A DNA stretch of 33,841 nt. Source: an uncultured Bacteroidota bacterium. GTDB taxonomy: Bacteria; Bacteroidota; Bacteroidia; Flavobacteriales; Flavobacteriaceae. Shown piece after piece: positions 1-8,559 of the stretch. The notes under the pieces were generated by a model that saw only the letters and a list, made by a program, of their open reading frames with translations, was not told where the DNA came from and made no database searches. Numbering within the stretch: position 1 is the first letter of the stretch; each line of letters starts with the position of its first letter. The stretch covers positions 1 to 33,841 of the forward strand of contig CAISYO010000308.1 in assembly GCA_903889745.1 (NCBI GenBank). Direction: 5' to 3'. Position numbers and translations under genes: made by a program.

Positions 1-458
1 CGTGTTTCTTCGGCTAAAGCCAAAAAACGTGTTTGTCTGCCTTTTTTATCGGGTAAAAAACCTTCGAAAATAAATTTATCATTAGGTAAACCACTATTTA
101 CCAAAGCGGGTACAAAAGCGGTTGCTCCTGGCAAACAATCTACTTCAATTCCGTTTTCAACACAAGCGCGTGTTAATAAAAATCCAGGGTCGGAAATGGC
201 TGGCGTTCCCGCATCGGAAATTAATGCAATCGTTTCGCCACCTTTTATTCGAGCAATTACATTTTCTACCGTTTTGTGTTCGTTATGCATATGGTGACTG
301 TGCATGTGCGTAGTAATTTCAAAATGCTTTAGCAATTTTCCGCTGGTACGTGTGTCTTCGGCTAAAATTAAATCGGCTTCTTTAAGTACGCGAATGGCAC
401 GAAACGTCATATCGTCTAAATTGCCAATTGGCGTAGGAACTATGTATAATTTACTCAT
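1..458 (-). CDS. rsmI: 16S rRNA (cytidine-2'-O)-methyltransferase RsmI, 5' part
   Basis: SAM-dependent methyltransferase that 2'-O-methylates a cytidine of 16S rRNA (C1402 in E. coli) in the decoding centre. The start is ATG at 458-456. The gene runs off the left edge, so only about 152 N-terminal residues are present, against roughly 220-290 in the family. Visible signatures are the opening MSKLYIVPTPIGNLDDMT, the AEDTR motif and the glycine-rich ISDAGTPAISDPG loop of the tetrapyrrole methylase/RsmI fold. Upstream, in its own direction, lies an acidic hypothetical gene, separated by 77 bases that carry an inverted repeat. No promoter was recognised in that gap, so co-transcription with the upstream gene is possible. 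Family assignment is firm; the C-terminal half cannot be judged. Confidence 0.95.
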   Translation of the reverse strand, partial: MSKLYIVPTPIGNLDDMTFRAIRVLKEADLILAEDTRTSGKLLKHFEITTHMHSHHMHNEHKTVENVIARIKGGETIALISDAGTPAISDPGFLLTRACVENGIEVDCLPGATAFVPALVNSGLPNDKFIFEGFLPDKKGRQTRFLALAEET

Positions 459-474
459 TTAAAACAATTTAAAA

Positions 475-536
475 CACGAATTTCACGAATTAGCACAAAT
501 TATTTATCGTGTTAATTTGTCTAATCTGTGTTCATT
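475..536. repeat. Inverted array of 9-10 base units (CACGAATT type)
   Basis: The left arm has three units at 475-483, 484-493 and 494-502, each starting CACGAATT or CACAAATT. After a short loop the right arm has three units starting GTG or GTC at 509, 519 and 528, roughly the reverse complement of the left. The element fills the gap between the upstream gene's stop and the rsmI start. A diverged half copy is seen at 8560-8599. No function is known to me. Confidence 0.6.
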
Positions 537-1486
537 TATTTAAATTTATTTTCTACAATTTCTAAAAATCGTACTTCATATTCTTCATTTCCTTGCCAAT
601 TATTATAATCGGGTTTTACAAAATCAAGAATAAAACTTTGCGCTTCTTCAAAATTATCAAAAGTGTTTAATTGAGAAAGTACTCTATTAAAATCATCAGC
701 ATTTCCACCAAATAATTTTTTCTCAAAAGCAATACGATCATTTAAACCTATATTGATGCCTTTATTTAATTTATCATTTAAAGACATCGTTTTTTCTTCT
801 TTCTTTTCTTTTGATACTGATTTTTTATCTTTAGGCTCGGAAACCTCAACAGATTTTAGTTCAACTTCTTTTTCAATTTCAATAGATTCATCAGACACTG
901 CTTCAAAAATAGAATCAGTAGCTTTTTCAACATCAGCAGGCACTTCTTCCACTTTTACAAAATCAAGTTCTTGGTAATCGTGAACTAGCATGTCTTCAAA
1001 CGAAATTTGCTTGGCAACTGTTTCTTTTTGTTTAACCGCAGTTTCAGGTTTTTGTTCTTCTATTTCTTCAACTTCTTCTAAAACAACTTCTTCTTCAACC
1101 TCATTTGCTACTTCTGTAGTTTCAAGTAATGCTTCTTCTTCACTTTCTTCAAGAGTTAATTCAGCAACTACAATTTTTTCTTCTGGTTGTGGTTCCAAAA
1201 TTTCAGGTTCAATTTCCGAAATAGTTGTCTCTACTTTTGTTTCTACTTCTTCTACTTTTGGGGTTGTAAAGATTTCCGATGGTTTTCCTTCCAACATTTC
1301 TTCAAAAACAGCTTCAGGAATTTCGCTTTTTACTAATTCGAAATTTTCTTCATAAAAGCGCAAAATCGTCAATTGATCATACAAGTTTTTAGCTTCTTGT
1401 TGCAATTGAAGGGTTTCTGAATGGTTTTTTAACTTTAGAATTCGGTGCGCAATACTGATTAATTCAGCGGAAATTCTTTTCTTCAT
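536..1486 (-). CDS. Conserved hypothetical protein with a long glutamate-rich middle
   Basis: Protein of 316 residues without a recognised domain. Residues 1-60 are basic to mixed and predicted helical, starting MKKRISAELISIAHRIL. About residues 60-240 are low-complexity, dominated by Glu, Val, Thr and Lys, and probably disordered. Residues 240-316 form a compact segment (LNDRIAFEKKLFGG, later FVKPDYNNWQGNEEYEVRFLEIV). The two ends therefore look like folded modules joined by an acidic linker. No signal peptide or membrane segment is seen, so it is probably cytoplasmic. It is divergent from tdk and lies upstream of rsmI. The opposite strand shows serine-rich open frames, which are complements of the GAA-rich coding. 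Function unknown. Confidence 0.85.
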   Translation of the reverse strand: MKKRISAELISIAHRILKLKNHSETLQLQQEAKNLYDQLTILRFYEENFELVKSEIPEAVFEEMLEGKPSEIFTTPKVEEVETKVETTISEIEPEILEPQPEEKIVVAELTLEESEEEALLETTEVANEVEEEVVLEEVEEIEEQKPETAVKQKETVAKQISFEDMLVHDYQELDFVKVEEVPADVEKATDSIFEAVSDESIEIEKEVELKSVEVSEPKDKKSVSKEKKEEKTMSLNDKLNKGINIGLNDRIAFEKKLFGGNADDFNRVLSQLNTFDNFEEAQSFILDFVKPDYNNWQGNEEYEVRFLEIVENKFK

Positions 1487-1503
1487 AACTTTATTAGTTG
1501 GAA

Positions 1504-1535
1504 TTGAATATATCGATACTTTTTTAATATTTTTG
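1504..1535 (+). promoter_or_regulatory. Bacteroidota-type promoter of tdk
   Basis: TTG at 1504-1506 lies 21 bases before a perfect -7 element TATTTTTG (1528-1535, consensus TAnnTTTG). Transcription would start near 1540, which supports the ATG at 1589 rather than the in-frame TTG at 1538. Confidence 0.6.
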
Positions 1536-1588
1536 TTTTGCTTACAAATGTAGCAGAAAATATTTTTTTAACGTACGAAAGATACAAA

Positions 1589-2221
1589 ATGTTTCTCGAA
1601 AATACTGTAAATCAACAAGAACAATTTGGTTGGATAGAAGTAATTTGCGGCTCCATGTTTTCTGGTAAAACAGAAGAGTTGATTCGCAGATTAAAACGCG
1701 CTCAGTTTGCCAAACAAAAAGTGGAAATCTTTAAACCGGCTGTAGACACGCGTTATGACAATGAAATGGTAGTATCACACAACAAAAATGAGATACGCTC
1801 TACTCCTGTTCCTGTGGCCGAAAATATTCGGATTTTAGCACAAGGTTGCGATGTTGTAGGTATTGACGAAGCTCAGTTTTTCGATGAAGAAATTGTGGCC
1901 GTTTGTAATGATTTAGCCAATTCGGGCATTCGAGTAATCGTTGCCGGATTAGATATGGATTTTAAAGGAAACCCTTTCGGACCGATGCCTGCGCTTATGG
2001 CAACAGCCGAATACGTTACAAAAGTACACGCTGTTTGTACCAGAACTGGAAATTTAGCGCATTATAGTTTTAGAAAATCTGATGATAAAAGACTGGTTAT
2101 GCTTGGCGAAACTGAAGAATACGAACCTTTGAGCCGTGCTGCCTATTTTAAAGCCGTTAGAGAAAACATGGAAGTAAAAGATGTTGAAATTATAAACAAG
2201 CAAAAAGAAGATAATCAATAA
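1589..2221 (+). CDS. tdk: Thymidine kinase, type II (TK1-like)
   Basis: Phosphorylates thymidine to dTMP in the pyrimidine salvage pathway, in the cytoplasm. The protein has 210 residues, the normal family length. The P-loop GSMFSGKT spans residues 21-28. The DEAQFF segment holds the catalytic Glu (about residue 94). The lasso region ends YEPLSRAAY. The four zinc-ligand cysteines of the family are mostly lost: only Cys150 remains, with Thr153, Ser182 and Ala185 at the other expected positions. An upstream in-frame TTG at 1538 is rejected because it sits at the presumed transcription start. The stop codon is one base before the murF-alr start, so the two are almost surely translated from one mRNA. 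Confidence 0.96.
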   Translation: MFLENTVNQQEQFGWIEVICGSMFSGKTEELIRRLKRAQFAKQKVEIFKPAVDTRYDNEMVVSHNKNEIRSTPVPVAENIRILAQGCDVVGIDEAQFFDEEIVAVCNDLANSGIRVIVAGLDMDFKGNPFGPMPALMATAEYVTKVHAVCTRTGNLAHYSFRKSDDKRLVMLGETEEYEPLSRAAYFKAVRENMEVKDVEIINKQKEDNQ

Positions 2222-2222
2222 T

Positions 2223-4667
2223 TTGAATCTTACTATCAACCATATTATTTCGTTTTGTAAAGGCATTTTTCACGGAAATTTGACTGAATTTACTGTAAGT
2301 CATATTTCGATTGATAGCCGTTCGTTGCAAAATGGAAATAACACCTTGTTTTTTGCCATCAAAGGACAAAATCATGATGCCCATTTGTATTTGGATGAGT
2401 TGATTGCAAAAGGCGTTCGTTATTTTGTGGTCGAATCTATTCCAAAACATTTATCTGAAAAAGCGAATTTTATTATCGTTGAAAATTCGTTGAAAGCGTT
2501 ACAAGAAACTGCGATTGGGTATCGAAAACAATTCGATTTTCCGTTTGCGGGAATAACGGGAAGTAATGGAAAAACAATCGTGAAAGAATGGTTGAATTTC
2601 TTGTTGAGTCCGAATCATTTGATTGTTCGAAATCCGAAAAGTTATAATTCTCAAGTGGGTGTAGCTTTATCTATATTAGGAATAGAAGGTAATTATGATT
2701 TAGGCATTTTTGAGGCCGGAATTTCGTTACCCAATGAAATGTTGCATTTAGAAAATATTATTCAACCTAAATTCGGAATTTTAACAACTATTGGTACGGC
2801 GCATGATGAAGGATTTCCAAATCGTGAAGAAAAAATAAAAGAAAAAATCAAACTTTTCGAAAATTGTACGGATATTTTCTTGGAAAAAAATGACAAAATA
2901 GAAACGTTACTTCCTAAAAATAGCAACAAACACACTTGGAGTTTTTCGGATGAAAATGCGCAACTTTTTGTTTCGAAGAAAAATTGTAAAGACTCAACCG
3001 AACTAACCTTTAAATACAAAGACAATTCCTTTGTTGTAATAGTTCCGTTTACTGATGAAAATTCGATTGAAAATGCGATTACTTGCGTAAATTTTATGCT
3101 GTTTTTAGGCGAAGAAATTGCCTTTATACAAAAACGTGTTTCGGATTTATACCCAATTGAATTAAGGCTTCAAGCTAAAAAAGGGATTCATAATTGTTTG
3201 GTAATTGATGACAGTTATTCGGTCGATTATCCATCGTTGAAAATTGCATTGGATTTCTTAGAACAACAAAAATTACACAACAAAAAAACAATTATTTTAT
3301 CGGATATTTTTACAGACGGAATTGCGATTGAAACACTTTATGATCAAGTAAAACAATTACTTTCCAAAAATAAAATTGAGCGAATTATTACCATTGGTGA
3401 GACCATAGGAAAACAACTAAACGATTTGCCATATGTGATTTCGTTTGCAACAACCCAAGAATTTTTACAACAATTTAATCTTCAATCGTTTCAAAATGAA
3501 ACTATTCTAGTTAAAGGTGCGCGAGGATTTAATTTTCATGAAATTGTGGTAGTTTTAGAAGAAAAAAATCACGAAACCATATTAGAAATCAACCTCGACG
3601 CGATTAGTCACAACTTGAATTTTTATAAATCAAAATTAAAACCTGAAACTAAAATTATGGTGATGGTTAAAGCGTTTGGTTATGGAAATGGTGGTTATGA
3701 AATTGCAAAATTGCTTGAACATCATAAAGTAGATTATTTAGGTGTGGCTTTTGCTGATGAAGGCATCGAATTGCGAAAAGCTGGAATTTCGACTCCAATT
3801 ATGGTTTTAAATCCAGAAAATAGTAGTTTTAGAGCGATGATTGCTTATAATTTAGAACCCGAAATTTATTCGATTTCAGGTTTACAAGCCTTTTTAAAAA
3901 TAGCCCAAGAACAAAATATCTCAAATTATCCGATTCATATTAAATTAGATACCGGTATGCATCGTTTAGGATTTGAAGCGCATTCAATTTCCGAATTGTG
4001 TTCATTACTAAAAAACAACAATTTTGTTAAGGTGAAAAGTGTATTTTCCCATTTAGCGGCAAGTGATGATTTGCAATTTGATGATTTTACGCAACTGCAA
4101 TTTCAACGATTTGATGCGATGTTTGAAGAAATAGAAAAAATAGTAGCTTCAAAACCAATTCGTCATATTTTAAACACTTCAGGGATCTTCAATTATGCCG
4201 ATAAGCAAATGGAAATGGTTCGATTAGGTATTGGTTTATATGGCATTGGAAATTCGGAACAAGAATTACAAAGCCTAGAAAATGTAAGCACTTTAAAAAC
4301 CATCATTTCGCAAATTAGAGCCGTTTTACCCGAAGAAAGCATTGGTTATAGCCGAAAATTTCGAGTAACTGAAAAAATAAAAGTGGCCACTATTCCTGTT
4401 GGCTATGCCGATGGCATCAGAAGAGCTTGGGGTAATGAAAAAGGTTTTGTAACCATCAATAATCAAAAAGCAACTATTTTGGGTTCAATTTGTATGGATA
4501 TGATGATGGTAGATGTAACCAACATATCATGTAAAGAAGGTGATGAAGTTATTGTATTTGGTCTTAACCCAAAAGTTACGGAAATGGCAAACAGTATTGG
4601 AACTATTTCGTATGAAATACTTACTGGAATTTCGCAGCGTGTAAAACGAATTTTTTATAAAAATTAA
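2223..4667 (+). CDS. murF-alr: Bifunctional UDP-MurNAc-tripeptide:D-Ala-D-Ala ligase / alanine racemase
   Basis: Fusion of two peptidoglycan precursor enzymes, 814 residues. The N-terminal half (about 1-445) is MurF, which adds D-Ala-D-Ala to UDP-MurNAc-tripeptide. It carries the ATP loop GITGSNGKT at 110-118 and the SYNSQVGVALSI segment. The C-terminal half (about 450-814) is a PLP-dependent alanine racemase: the PLP lysine is Lys483 in MVKAFGYGNGG, and the catalytic tyrosine of the second face is Tyr709 in IGYSRKFR. The fusion is typical of Bacteroidota. The only plausible start is TTG at 2223, because the first in-frame ATG lies far inside the MurF fold and the frame is closed just upstream. 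It follows tdk by one base. Both halves look intact. Confidence 0.95.
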   Translation: MNLTINHIISFCKGIFHGNLTEFTVSHISIDSRSLQNGNNTLFFAIKGQNHDAHLYLDELIAKGVRYFVVESIPKHLSEKANFIIVENSLKALQETAIGYRKQFDFPFAGITGSNGKTIVKEWLNFLLSPNHLIVRNPKSYNSQVGVALSILGIEGNYDLGIFEAGISLPNEMLHLENIIQPKFGILTTIGTAHDEGFPNREEKIKEKIKLFENCTDIFLEKNDKIETLLPKNSNKHTWSFSDENAQLFVSKKNCKDSTELTFKYKDNSFVVIVPFTDENSIENAITCVNFMLFLGEEIAFIQKRVSDLYPIELRLQAKKGIHNCLVIDDSYSVDYPSLKIALDFLEQQKLHNKKTIILSDIFTDGIAIETLYDQVKQLLSKNKIERIITIGETIGKQLNDLPYVISFATTQEFLQQFNLQSFQNETILVKGARGFNFHEIVVVLEEKNHETILEINLDAISHNLNFYKSKLKPETKIMVMVKAFGYGNGGYEIAKLLEHHKVDYLGVAFADEGIELRKAGISTPIMVLNPENSSFRAMIAYNLEPEIYSISGLQAFLKIAQEQNISNYPIHIKLDTGMHRLGFEAHSISELCSLLKNNNFVKVKSVFSHLAASDDLQFDDFTQLQFQRFDAMFEEIEKIVASKPIRHILNTSGIFNYADKQMEMVRLGIGLYGIGNSEQELQSLENVSTLKTIISQIRAVLPEESIGYSRKFRVTEKIKVATIPVGYADGIRRAWGNEKGFVTINNQKATILGSICMDMMMVDVTNISCKEGDEVIVFGLNPKVTEMANSIGTISYEILTGISQRVKRIFYKN

Positions 4668-4722
4668 TTTTATTTAAATTTTGTATATTCGTCTCTCAAA
4701 ATTAATTTAAAAATCCCTAATT

Positions 4723-5097
4723 ATGTTAAAAGAATTCAAAGCTTTTGCCATGCGAGGCAATGTAGTAGATTTAGCCATTGGTGTCATTATTGGTGCCGCT
4801 TTTGGAAAAATTGTAAGTTCGTTCATTGAAGATGTAATTACACCTTTATTATTAAAACCTGCTTTAGAAGCTGCTCACTTATCAAGAATTGAAGAATTAA
4901 CTGCTTTTGGTGGTGTAAAATATGGAATGTTTCTTTCATCTGTCATTAATTTTATTATTGTAGCCTTTGTGCTTTTTTTAATTATTAAAGGAATGAATGC
5001 TGCAAAGAAAAAAGATGAACCAGCACCTGCTGCTCCAGCTGCGCCTACTAAAGAGGAACTGCTTACAGAAATAAGAGATTTATTAAAAAAGAAATAA
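4723..5097 (+). CDS. mscL: Large-conductance mechanosensitive channel
   Basis: Homopentameric inner-membrane channel that releases solutes under hypo-osmotic shock. The protein has 124 residues, normal for MscL. The amphipathic N-terminus [18 protein letters not shown] is followed by TM1, [19 protein letters not shown]2 lies about residues 65-90. The C-terminal tail has an Ala/Pro-rich linker (about 100-110) and a charged helix that should form the cytoplasmic bundle. A near-consensus -7 element, TATATTCG, lies at 4684-4691, so it may have its own promoter besides readthrough from murf-alr. A clear hairpin terminator follows directly. Confidence 0.97.
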   Translation: MLKEFKAFAMRGNVVDLAIGVIIGAAFGKIVSSFIEDVITPLLLKPALEAAHLSRIEELTAFGGVKYGMFLSSVINFIIVAFVLFLIIKGMNAAKKKDEPAPAAPAAPTKEELLTEIRDLLKKK

Positions 5098-5102
5098 AAA
5101 CT

Positions 5103-5129
5103 AAAACACCTGTATTAAGGTGTTTTTTT
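5103..5129 (+). terminator. Rho-independent terminator after mscL
   Basis: A 9-bp perfect stem (5103-5111 with 5118-5126), a 6-base loop and a T run. It starts 5 bases after the mscL stop and ends the tdk-murF-mscL unit. Confidence 0.85.
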
Positions 5130-5239
5130 ATTATGCCTAATAAAAAAGCAATAAAATTCATTTTCATAGTTAAAACTTTGTTGCTATATACTCTGTAAAC
5201 AAAATTTCTTTACTATTTTTACAGCTTAAATACAATTTT

Positions 5240-6115
5240 ATGGCATCATCATTTGAAAATTACAATAAGCGAAGATTAATTTCATCCTATTTTTCAGTAG
5301 TATTAAGCATCTTTTTAGTTTTATTCCTTTTGGGAACATTAGGATTATTTGTAATTAACTCAAAAAAAATATCTGATGATTTTAAAGAGAACATTCCTAT
5401 GACTGTATTCTTTAACAATGCAGCAACCGATAGTGTTATCAATTCGTTTGATGTTGAGTTGAAAAATGCAAAATTTATAAAAGATTATGCTTTTGTTCAT
5501 AAAGATAGTGCCGCTAAAAACAATGTTGATATTGTAGGAAAAGATTTTATGGAATTTTTAGGATTTAATCCGCTTCAAAATTCTTTTGATATTCACTTAA
5601 AAGGTGATTATGTTAATTCTGTTAGTATTAACAAAATTGAGCGTTCTTTTCGAAAAAACGAAATGGTTACCGAAATTATTTATGACAAGCAATTAGTTGA
5701 TTTAGTAAACAATAATGTGAAAGAAATTAGCTTTTGGATCTTAATTGTAAGTGGTGTTTTAACGATTGTTGCAATGTTGCTAATTAATAGTTCATTACGA
5801 TTATCTGTATATTCGCACCGATTTACTATAAAAACCATGCAAATGGTGGGTGCCACAAAATCTTTCATTAGAAAACCATTTATTTGGACCAGCATTAAAT
5901 TAGGATTGATAGGTTCAGCATTGGCAATCATTGGATTAATCTGTGTTGTCGTTTATGTTGATGGTTTATTTCCAAGTTTAGGCATTGCTAAAGATTATAC
6001 TTCTATAGGAATTGTAGTATTTGGTGTGTTAATTATTGGAACAATCATTACTTCAATAAGTACTTATTTTGCCACTCAACGTTTTTTGAATTTAAAAACC
6101 GACGACCTTTATTAG
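5240..6115 (+). CDS. ftsX: Cell division protein FtsX (ABC transporter permease-like)
   Basis: Membrane partner of the ATPase FtsE. FtsEX couples septal constriction to activation of periplasmic peptidoglycan hydrolases. The protein has 291 residues. A cytoplasmic N-terminus is followed by TM1 (about 20-42), a large periplasmic domain (about 43-165), and three further membrane segments near 168-190, 215-240 and 255-277. The stretch RFTIKTMQMVGATKSFIRKPF is the cytoplasmic loop typical of FtsX. ftsE is not adjacent; the neighbours are DUF3098, uppP and truB, a gene order I associate with Flavobacteriaceae. The ATG at 5240 is the first one in the frame and precedes the conserved SFENYNKRRLISSYFSVV opening. 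TATTTTTA at 5214-5221 is a weak -7 candidate. Confidence 0.92.
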   Translation: MASSFENYNKRRLISSYFSVVLSIFLVLFLLGTLGLFVINSKKISDDFKENIPMTVFFNNAATDSVINSFDVELKNAKFIKDYAFVHKDSAAKNNVDIVGKDFMEFLGFNPLQNSFDIHLKGDYVNSVSINKIERSFRKNEMVTEIIYDKQLVDLVNNNVKEISFWILIVSGVLTIVAMLLINSSLRLSVYSHRFTIKTMQMVGATKSFIRKPFIWTSIKLGLIGSALAIIGLICVVVYVDGLFPSLGIAKDYTSIGIVVFGVLIIGTIITSISTYFATQRFLNLKTDDLY

Positions 6116-6143
6116 TGTTTAGTCAATTTAAAAAAATATAAAA

Positions 6144-6383
6144 ATGGAAAACAACAATAAACCTGAATTTCTTTTTAACAAAATAAATTATAAAATTCTT
6201 TTAATTGGATTAGCTGTTATTGCCCTTGGATTCATATTAATGAGTGGTGGTGGAAGCGAAGATCCAAATGTTTTTAATGAAGAAATTTTTAGTTTTAGAC
6301 GCATTCGATTAGCACCAGCCGTTGTACTTCTTGGATTTGGAATTGCAATTTATTCGATATTAAAAAATCCAAAAAAACAGTAA
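6144..6383 (+). CDS. DUF3098 family small membrane protein
   Basis: Protein of 79 residues with two membrane helices, about residues 18-35 and 56-73. Between them is a short loop containing MSGGGSEDPNVFNEEIFSFRR truncated to its core GGGSEDPNVFNEEIFSFRR, which is the most recognisable part of the DUF3098 family. It lies 28 bases after ftsX and upstream of uppP, an arrangement that suggests an envelope-related role, though none is established. The ATG at 6144 follows an A-rich leader as usual here. The gap to uppP is filled by a heptad repeat element. Confidence 0.85.
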   Translation: MENNNKPEFLFNKINYKILLIGLAVIALGFILMSGGGSEDPNVFNEEIFSFRRIRLAPAVVLLGFGIAIYSILKNPKKQ

Positions 6384-6454
6384 TTAGGAAAAAGGGATAA
6401 GTTATTAGAAAATTTCTATTGCCTATTGCCTATTGCCTATTGGCTAATTTCTAA
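6382..6454. repeat. Heptad inverted repeat, TATTGCC / GGCAATA class
   Basis: Three exact TATTGCC units at 6417-6437 are followed by a variant at 6438-6444 and an AATTTCTAA end. To the left, 6382-6414 reads as a decayed complementary arm: AATTAGG at the outer end and TTAGAAA (6405-6411), which pairs with TTTCTAA (6448-6454). The array starts inside the DUF3098 stop codon and ends 3 bases before the uppP ATG. Confidence 0.65.
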
Positions 6455-6457
6455 AAC

Positions 6458-7243
6458 ATGAATACATTTCAAGCTATTATCCTTGCCATCATTGAAGGAA
6501 TAACCGAATTTTTACCTGTTTCGTCAACAGGACACATGATTATTGCTTCTTCTTTTTTTGGCATTGCTCAAGACGATTTTACAAAATTATTTACCATCGT
6601 AATTCAATTAGGAACCATACTTTCGGTAATTGTATTGTATTTTAAACGCTTTTTTCAATCGCTAGATTTTTACTTTAAATTATTTGTCGCCTTTATTCCA
6701 GCCGTAATTTTTGGATTATTATTAGGCGATTTTATTGATGGATTATTAGAAAATCCCATAACCGTTGCTATTTCATTAATTATTGGAGGCTTTTTATTAT
6801 TAAAAGTAGATGAATGGTTTGGCAATGCTGAAGGAACCGAAATTTCGTATTTAACCGCTTTTAAAATTGGTTTGTTCCAATGCTTAGCAATGATTCCTGG
6901 TGTTTCAAGAAGCGGCGCAAGTATTGTAGGTGGAATGACCCAAAAATTATCAAGAACTACGGCTGCCGAATTTTCATTTTTCTTAGCAATTCCTACTATG
7001 TTAGGCGCTACGTTGAAAAAATCATACGATTATTATAAAGCTGGTTTTGTGCTTTCTGATGACCAAACTAATTTATTAATTATTGGAAATGTAGTTGGAT
7101 TTATTGTAGCATTAATCGCTATCAAATCATTTATTGGTTTTTTGACTAAACACGGATTTAAAATATTTGGTTATTATCGAATTATTGCCGGAATTGCTAT
7201 TTTATTGATTCATTTCTTCGTGCAAAAACTTACTGTAATCTAA
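6458..7243 (+). CDS. uppP: Undecaprenyl-diphosphatase
   Basis: Dephosphorylates undecaprenyl pyrophosphate to regenerate the lipid carrier of peptidoglycan and other envelope polymers. It is an integral inner-membrane enzyme of the BacA type. The protein has 261 residues, normal for the family. Motif 1, [14 protein letters not shown] (residues 13-26), and motif 2, PGVSRSG (147-153), are intact, so the active-site glutamates, arginine and serine are present. Seven to eight hydrophobic segments cover the sequence. The last base of its stop codon is the first base of the truB ATG, so truB translation is probably coupled to it. Overproduction of this family gives bacitracin resistance. Confidence 0.97.
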   Translation: MNTFQAIILAIIEGITEFLPVSSTGHMIIASSFFGIAQDDFTKLFTIVIQLGTILSVIVLYFKRFFQSLDFYFKLFVAFIPAVIFGLLLGDFIDGLLENPITVAISLIIGGFLLLKVDEWFGNAEGTEISYLTAFKIGLFQCLAMIPGVSRSGASIVGGMTQKLSRTTAAEFSFFLAIPTMLGATLKKSYDYYKAGFVLSDDQTNLLIIGNVVGFIVALIAIKSFIGFLTKHGFKIFGYYRIIAGIAILLIHFFVQKLTVI

Positions 7244-7941
7244 TGAATGCCGAAGAAATTTTAGCGGGTAAAGTACTCCTAATAGACAAACCTTTAACTT
7301 GGTCTTCTTTTCAAGCGGTAAATAAATTGAAGTATATTTTAAAACGAAAATACGATTTGCCAAAGAAATTTAAAATAGGTCACGCCGGAACTTTAGATCC
7401 ATTAGCGACGGGTTTGTTGATTATTTGCACCGGAAAATTCACTAAAAAAATTACCGAAATACAAGCTCAAATTAAAGAATATACCGGAACTATTGTTTTA
7501 GGCGCTACTACTCCATCTTTCGATTTAGAAACCGAAGTAGATGCTACTTTTCCAACTGCTCATATTACAGAAGCGCTCATTTTAGAAACTATCAATAAAT
7601 TTCTGGGTGAAATTGACCAAAAACCGCCTGTTTTTTCAGCCATTAAAAAGGATGGAAAACGATTGTATGAACATGCTCGTGCAGGAGAGGAAGTCGAAAT
7701 TCAATCGAGAAAAACCACTATTTACGAATTTGAAATCACCAGAATTCAGTTGCCAGAAGTCGATTTCAGAGTACAATGCAGCAAAGGAACTTATATTCGT
7801 TCTTTAGCTTATGATTTTGGATTAGCGTTACAATCGGGCGGACATTTATCGGCGCTTCGGCGAACAAAAATCGGCGATTATTCAGTTGAAAATGCAATTT
7901 TACCGGATGATTTTGAACAATCACTTTCAAATGAAAAATAA
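7243..7941 (+). CDS. truB: tRNA pseudouridine(55) synthase TruB
   Basis: Isomerises U55 of the tRNA T-loop to pseudouridine. The protein has 232 residues, shorter than E. coli TruB (314) because it lacks the C-terminal PUA extension, as in many Bacteroidota. The catalytic motif GHAGTLDPLATGLL holds Asp52. The downstream KPPVFSAIKKDGKRLYEHAR segment and the GTYIRSLAYD motif are intact. It overlaps uppP by one base at its start and the next gene by 11 bases at its end, so the three are probably in one operon. Confidence 0.96.
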   Translation: MNAEEILAGKVLLIDKPLTWSSFQAVNKLKYILKRKYDLPKKFKIGHAGTLDPLATGLLIICTGKFTKKITEIQAQIKEYTGTIVLGATTPSFDLETEVDATFPTAHITEALILETINKFLGEIDQKPPVFSAIKKDGKRLYEHARAGEEVEIQSRKTTIYEFEITRIQLPEVDFRVQCSKGTYIRSLAYDFGLALQSGGHLSALRRTKIGDYSVENAILPDDFEQSLSNEK

Positions 7942-8551
7942 AACGTTACTTACAATCTTATTGTTGTTTCAATTTAGTTTTTCCCAAAATGTTAAACTAA
8001 AAACGGGTGATATTTTATTTCAATCGATGAACTGCGGCCCATTGTGTGAAGCCATAAACGAAGTAACCGAAGGCTATCAAGGAAAAGATTTCAGCCATTT
8101 AGGAATGGTTTACATCAAAAACGATTCGATATTTATCATTGAAGCAGCCGGAAAAGCGGTGAAAATCACAGCATATGAAACCTTCAAAACGTATACCAAT
8201 GAACCTATGTACATTGGAAGACTAAAAAGAAAATATCAAAAATATATTCCAGAGGCTATTGCTTTTTCATTGCAGCAAATTGGCATTACTTATGACGATG
8301 AATATTTATATGGTAATGGAAAATATTATTGTTCGGAATTAATTTATGACGCGTTTCTGCATTCTTATAAAAAACCTTTGTTTGATTTATTTCCGATGAC
8401 TTTTAAATCGCCTAAATCAAATGACTATTTTGAAGTTTGGGCAGACTATTACAAAAAACTAAACATGGAAATCCCAGAAGGTCAATTGGGCTGCAACCCT
8501 GGCGGAATTTCTACTTCTGATAAGCTGAGAATTATTGGAACCATTAAGTGA
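7931..8551 (+). CDS. Secreted YiiX-like permuted papain-fold hydrolase
   Basis: Protein of 206 residues with an N-terminal signal peptide (MKNKTLLTILLLFQFSFSQ). The mature part resembles YiiX/YebB-type (DUF830) proteins, circularly permuted relatives of NlpC/P60 amidases. The order is KTGDILFQ, then His56 in FSHLGMV, then Cys134 in YYCSELIYDAF, matching the His-before-Cys order of the permuted fold. The substrate is unknown: a peptide amide, lipid or cell-wall link is possible. The ATG at 7931 is chosen because the signal peptide starts there; an upstream in-frame ATG at 7886 would add a polar stretch coded inside truB. The start lies within the truB end, indicating translational coupling. 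Confidence 0.82.
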   Translation: MKNKTLLTILLLFQFSFSQNVKLKTGDILFQSMNCGPLCEAINEVTEGYQGKDFSHLGMVYIKNDSIFIIEAAGKAVKITAYETFKTYTNEPMYIGRLKRKYQKYIPEAIAFSLQQIGITYDDEYLYGNGKYYCSELIYDAFLHSYKKPLFDLFPMTFKSPKSNDYFEVWADYYKKLNMEIPEGQLGCNPGGISTSDKLRIIGTIK

Positions 8552-8559
8552 TTTTGTTT

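Noticed and set aside
122..313. Open frame of 63 residues on the plus strand
   Set aside because: It lies entirely opposite rsmI, whose motifs are clear, and shows no protein-like pattern.
753..1355. Two serine-rich open frames on the plus strand
   Set aside because: They are the complement of the glutamate-rich coding (GAA read as TTC) of the minus-strand hypothetical gene and have no start signals of their own.
8051..8054. Possible disruption between truB and the YiiX-like gene because of their overlap
   Set aside because: Both frames are intact; the 11-base overlap is ordinary translational coupling.
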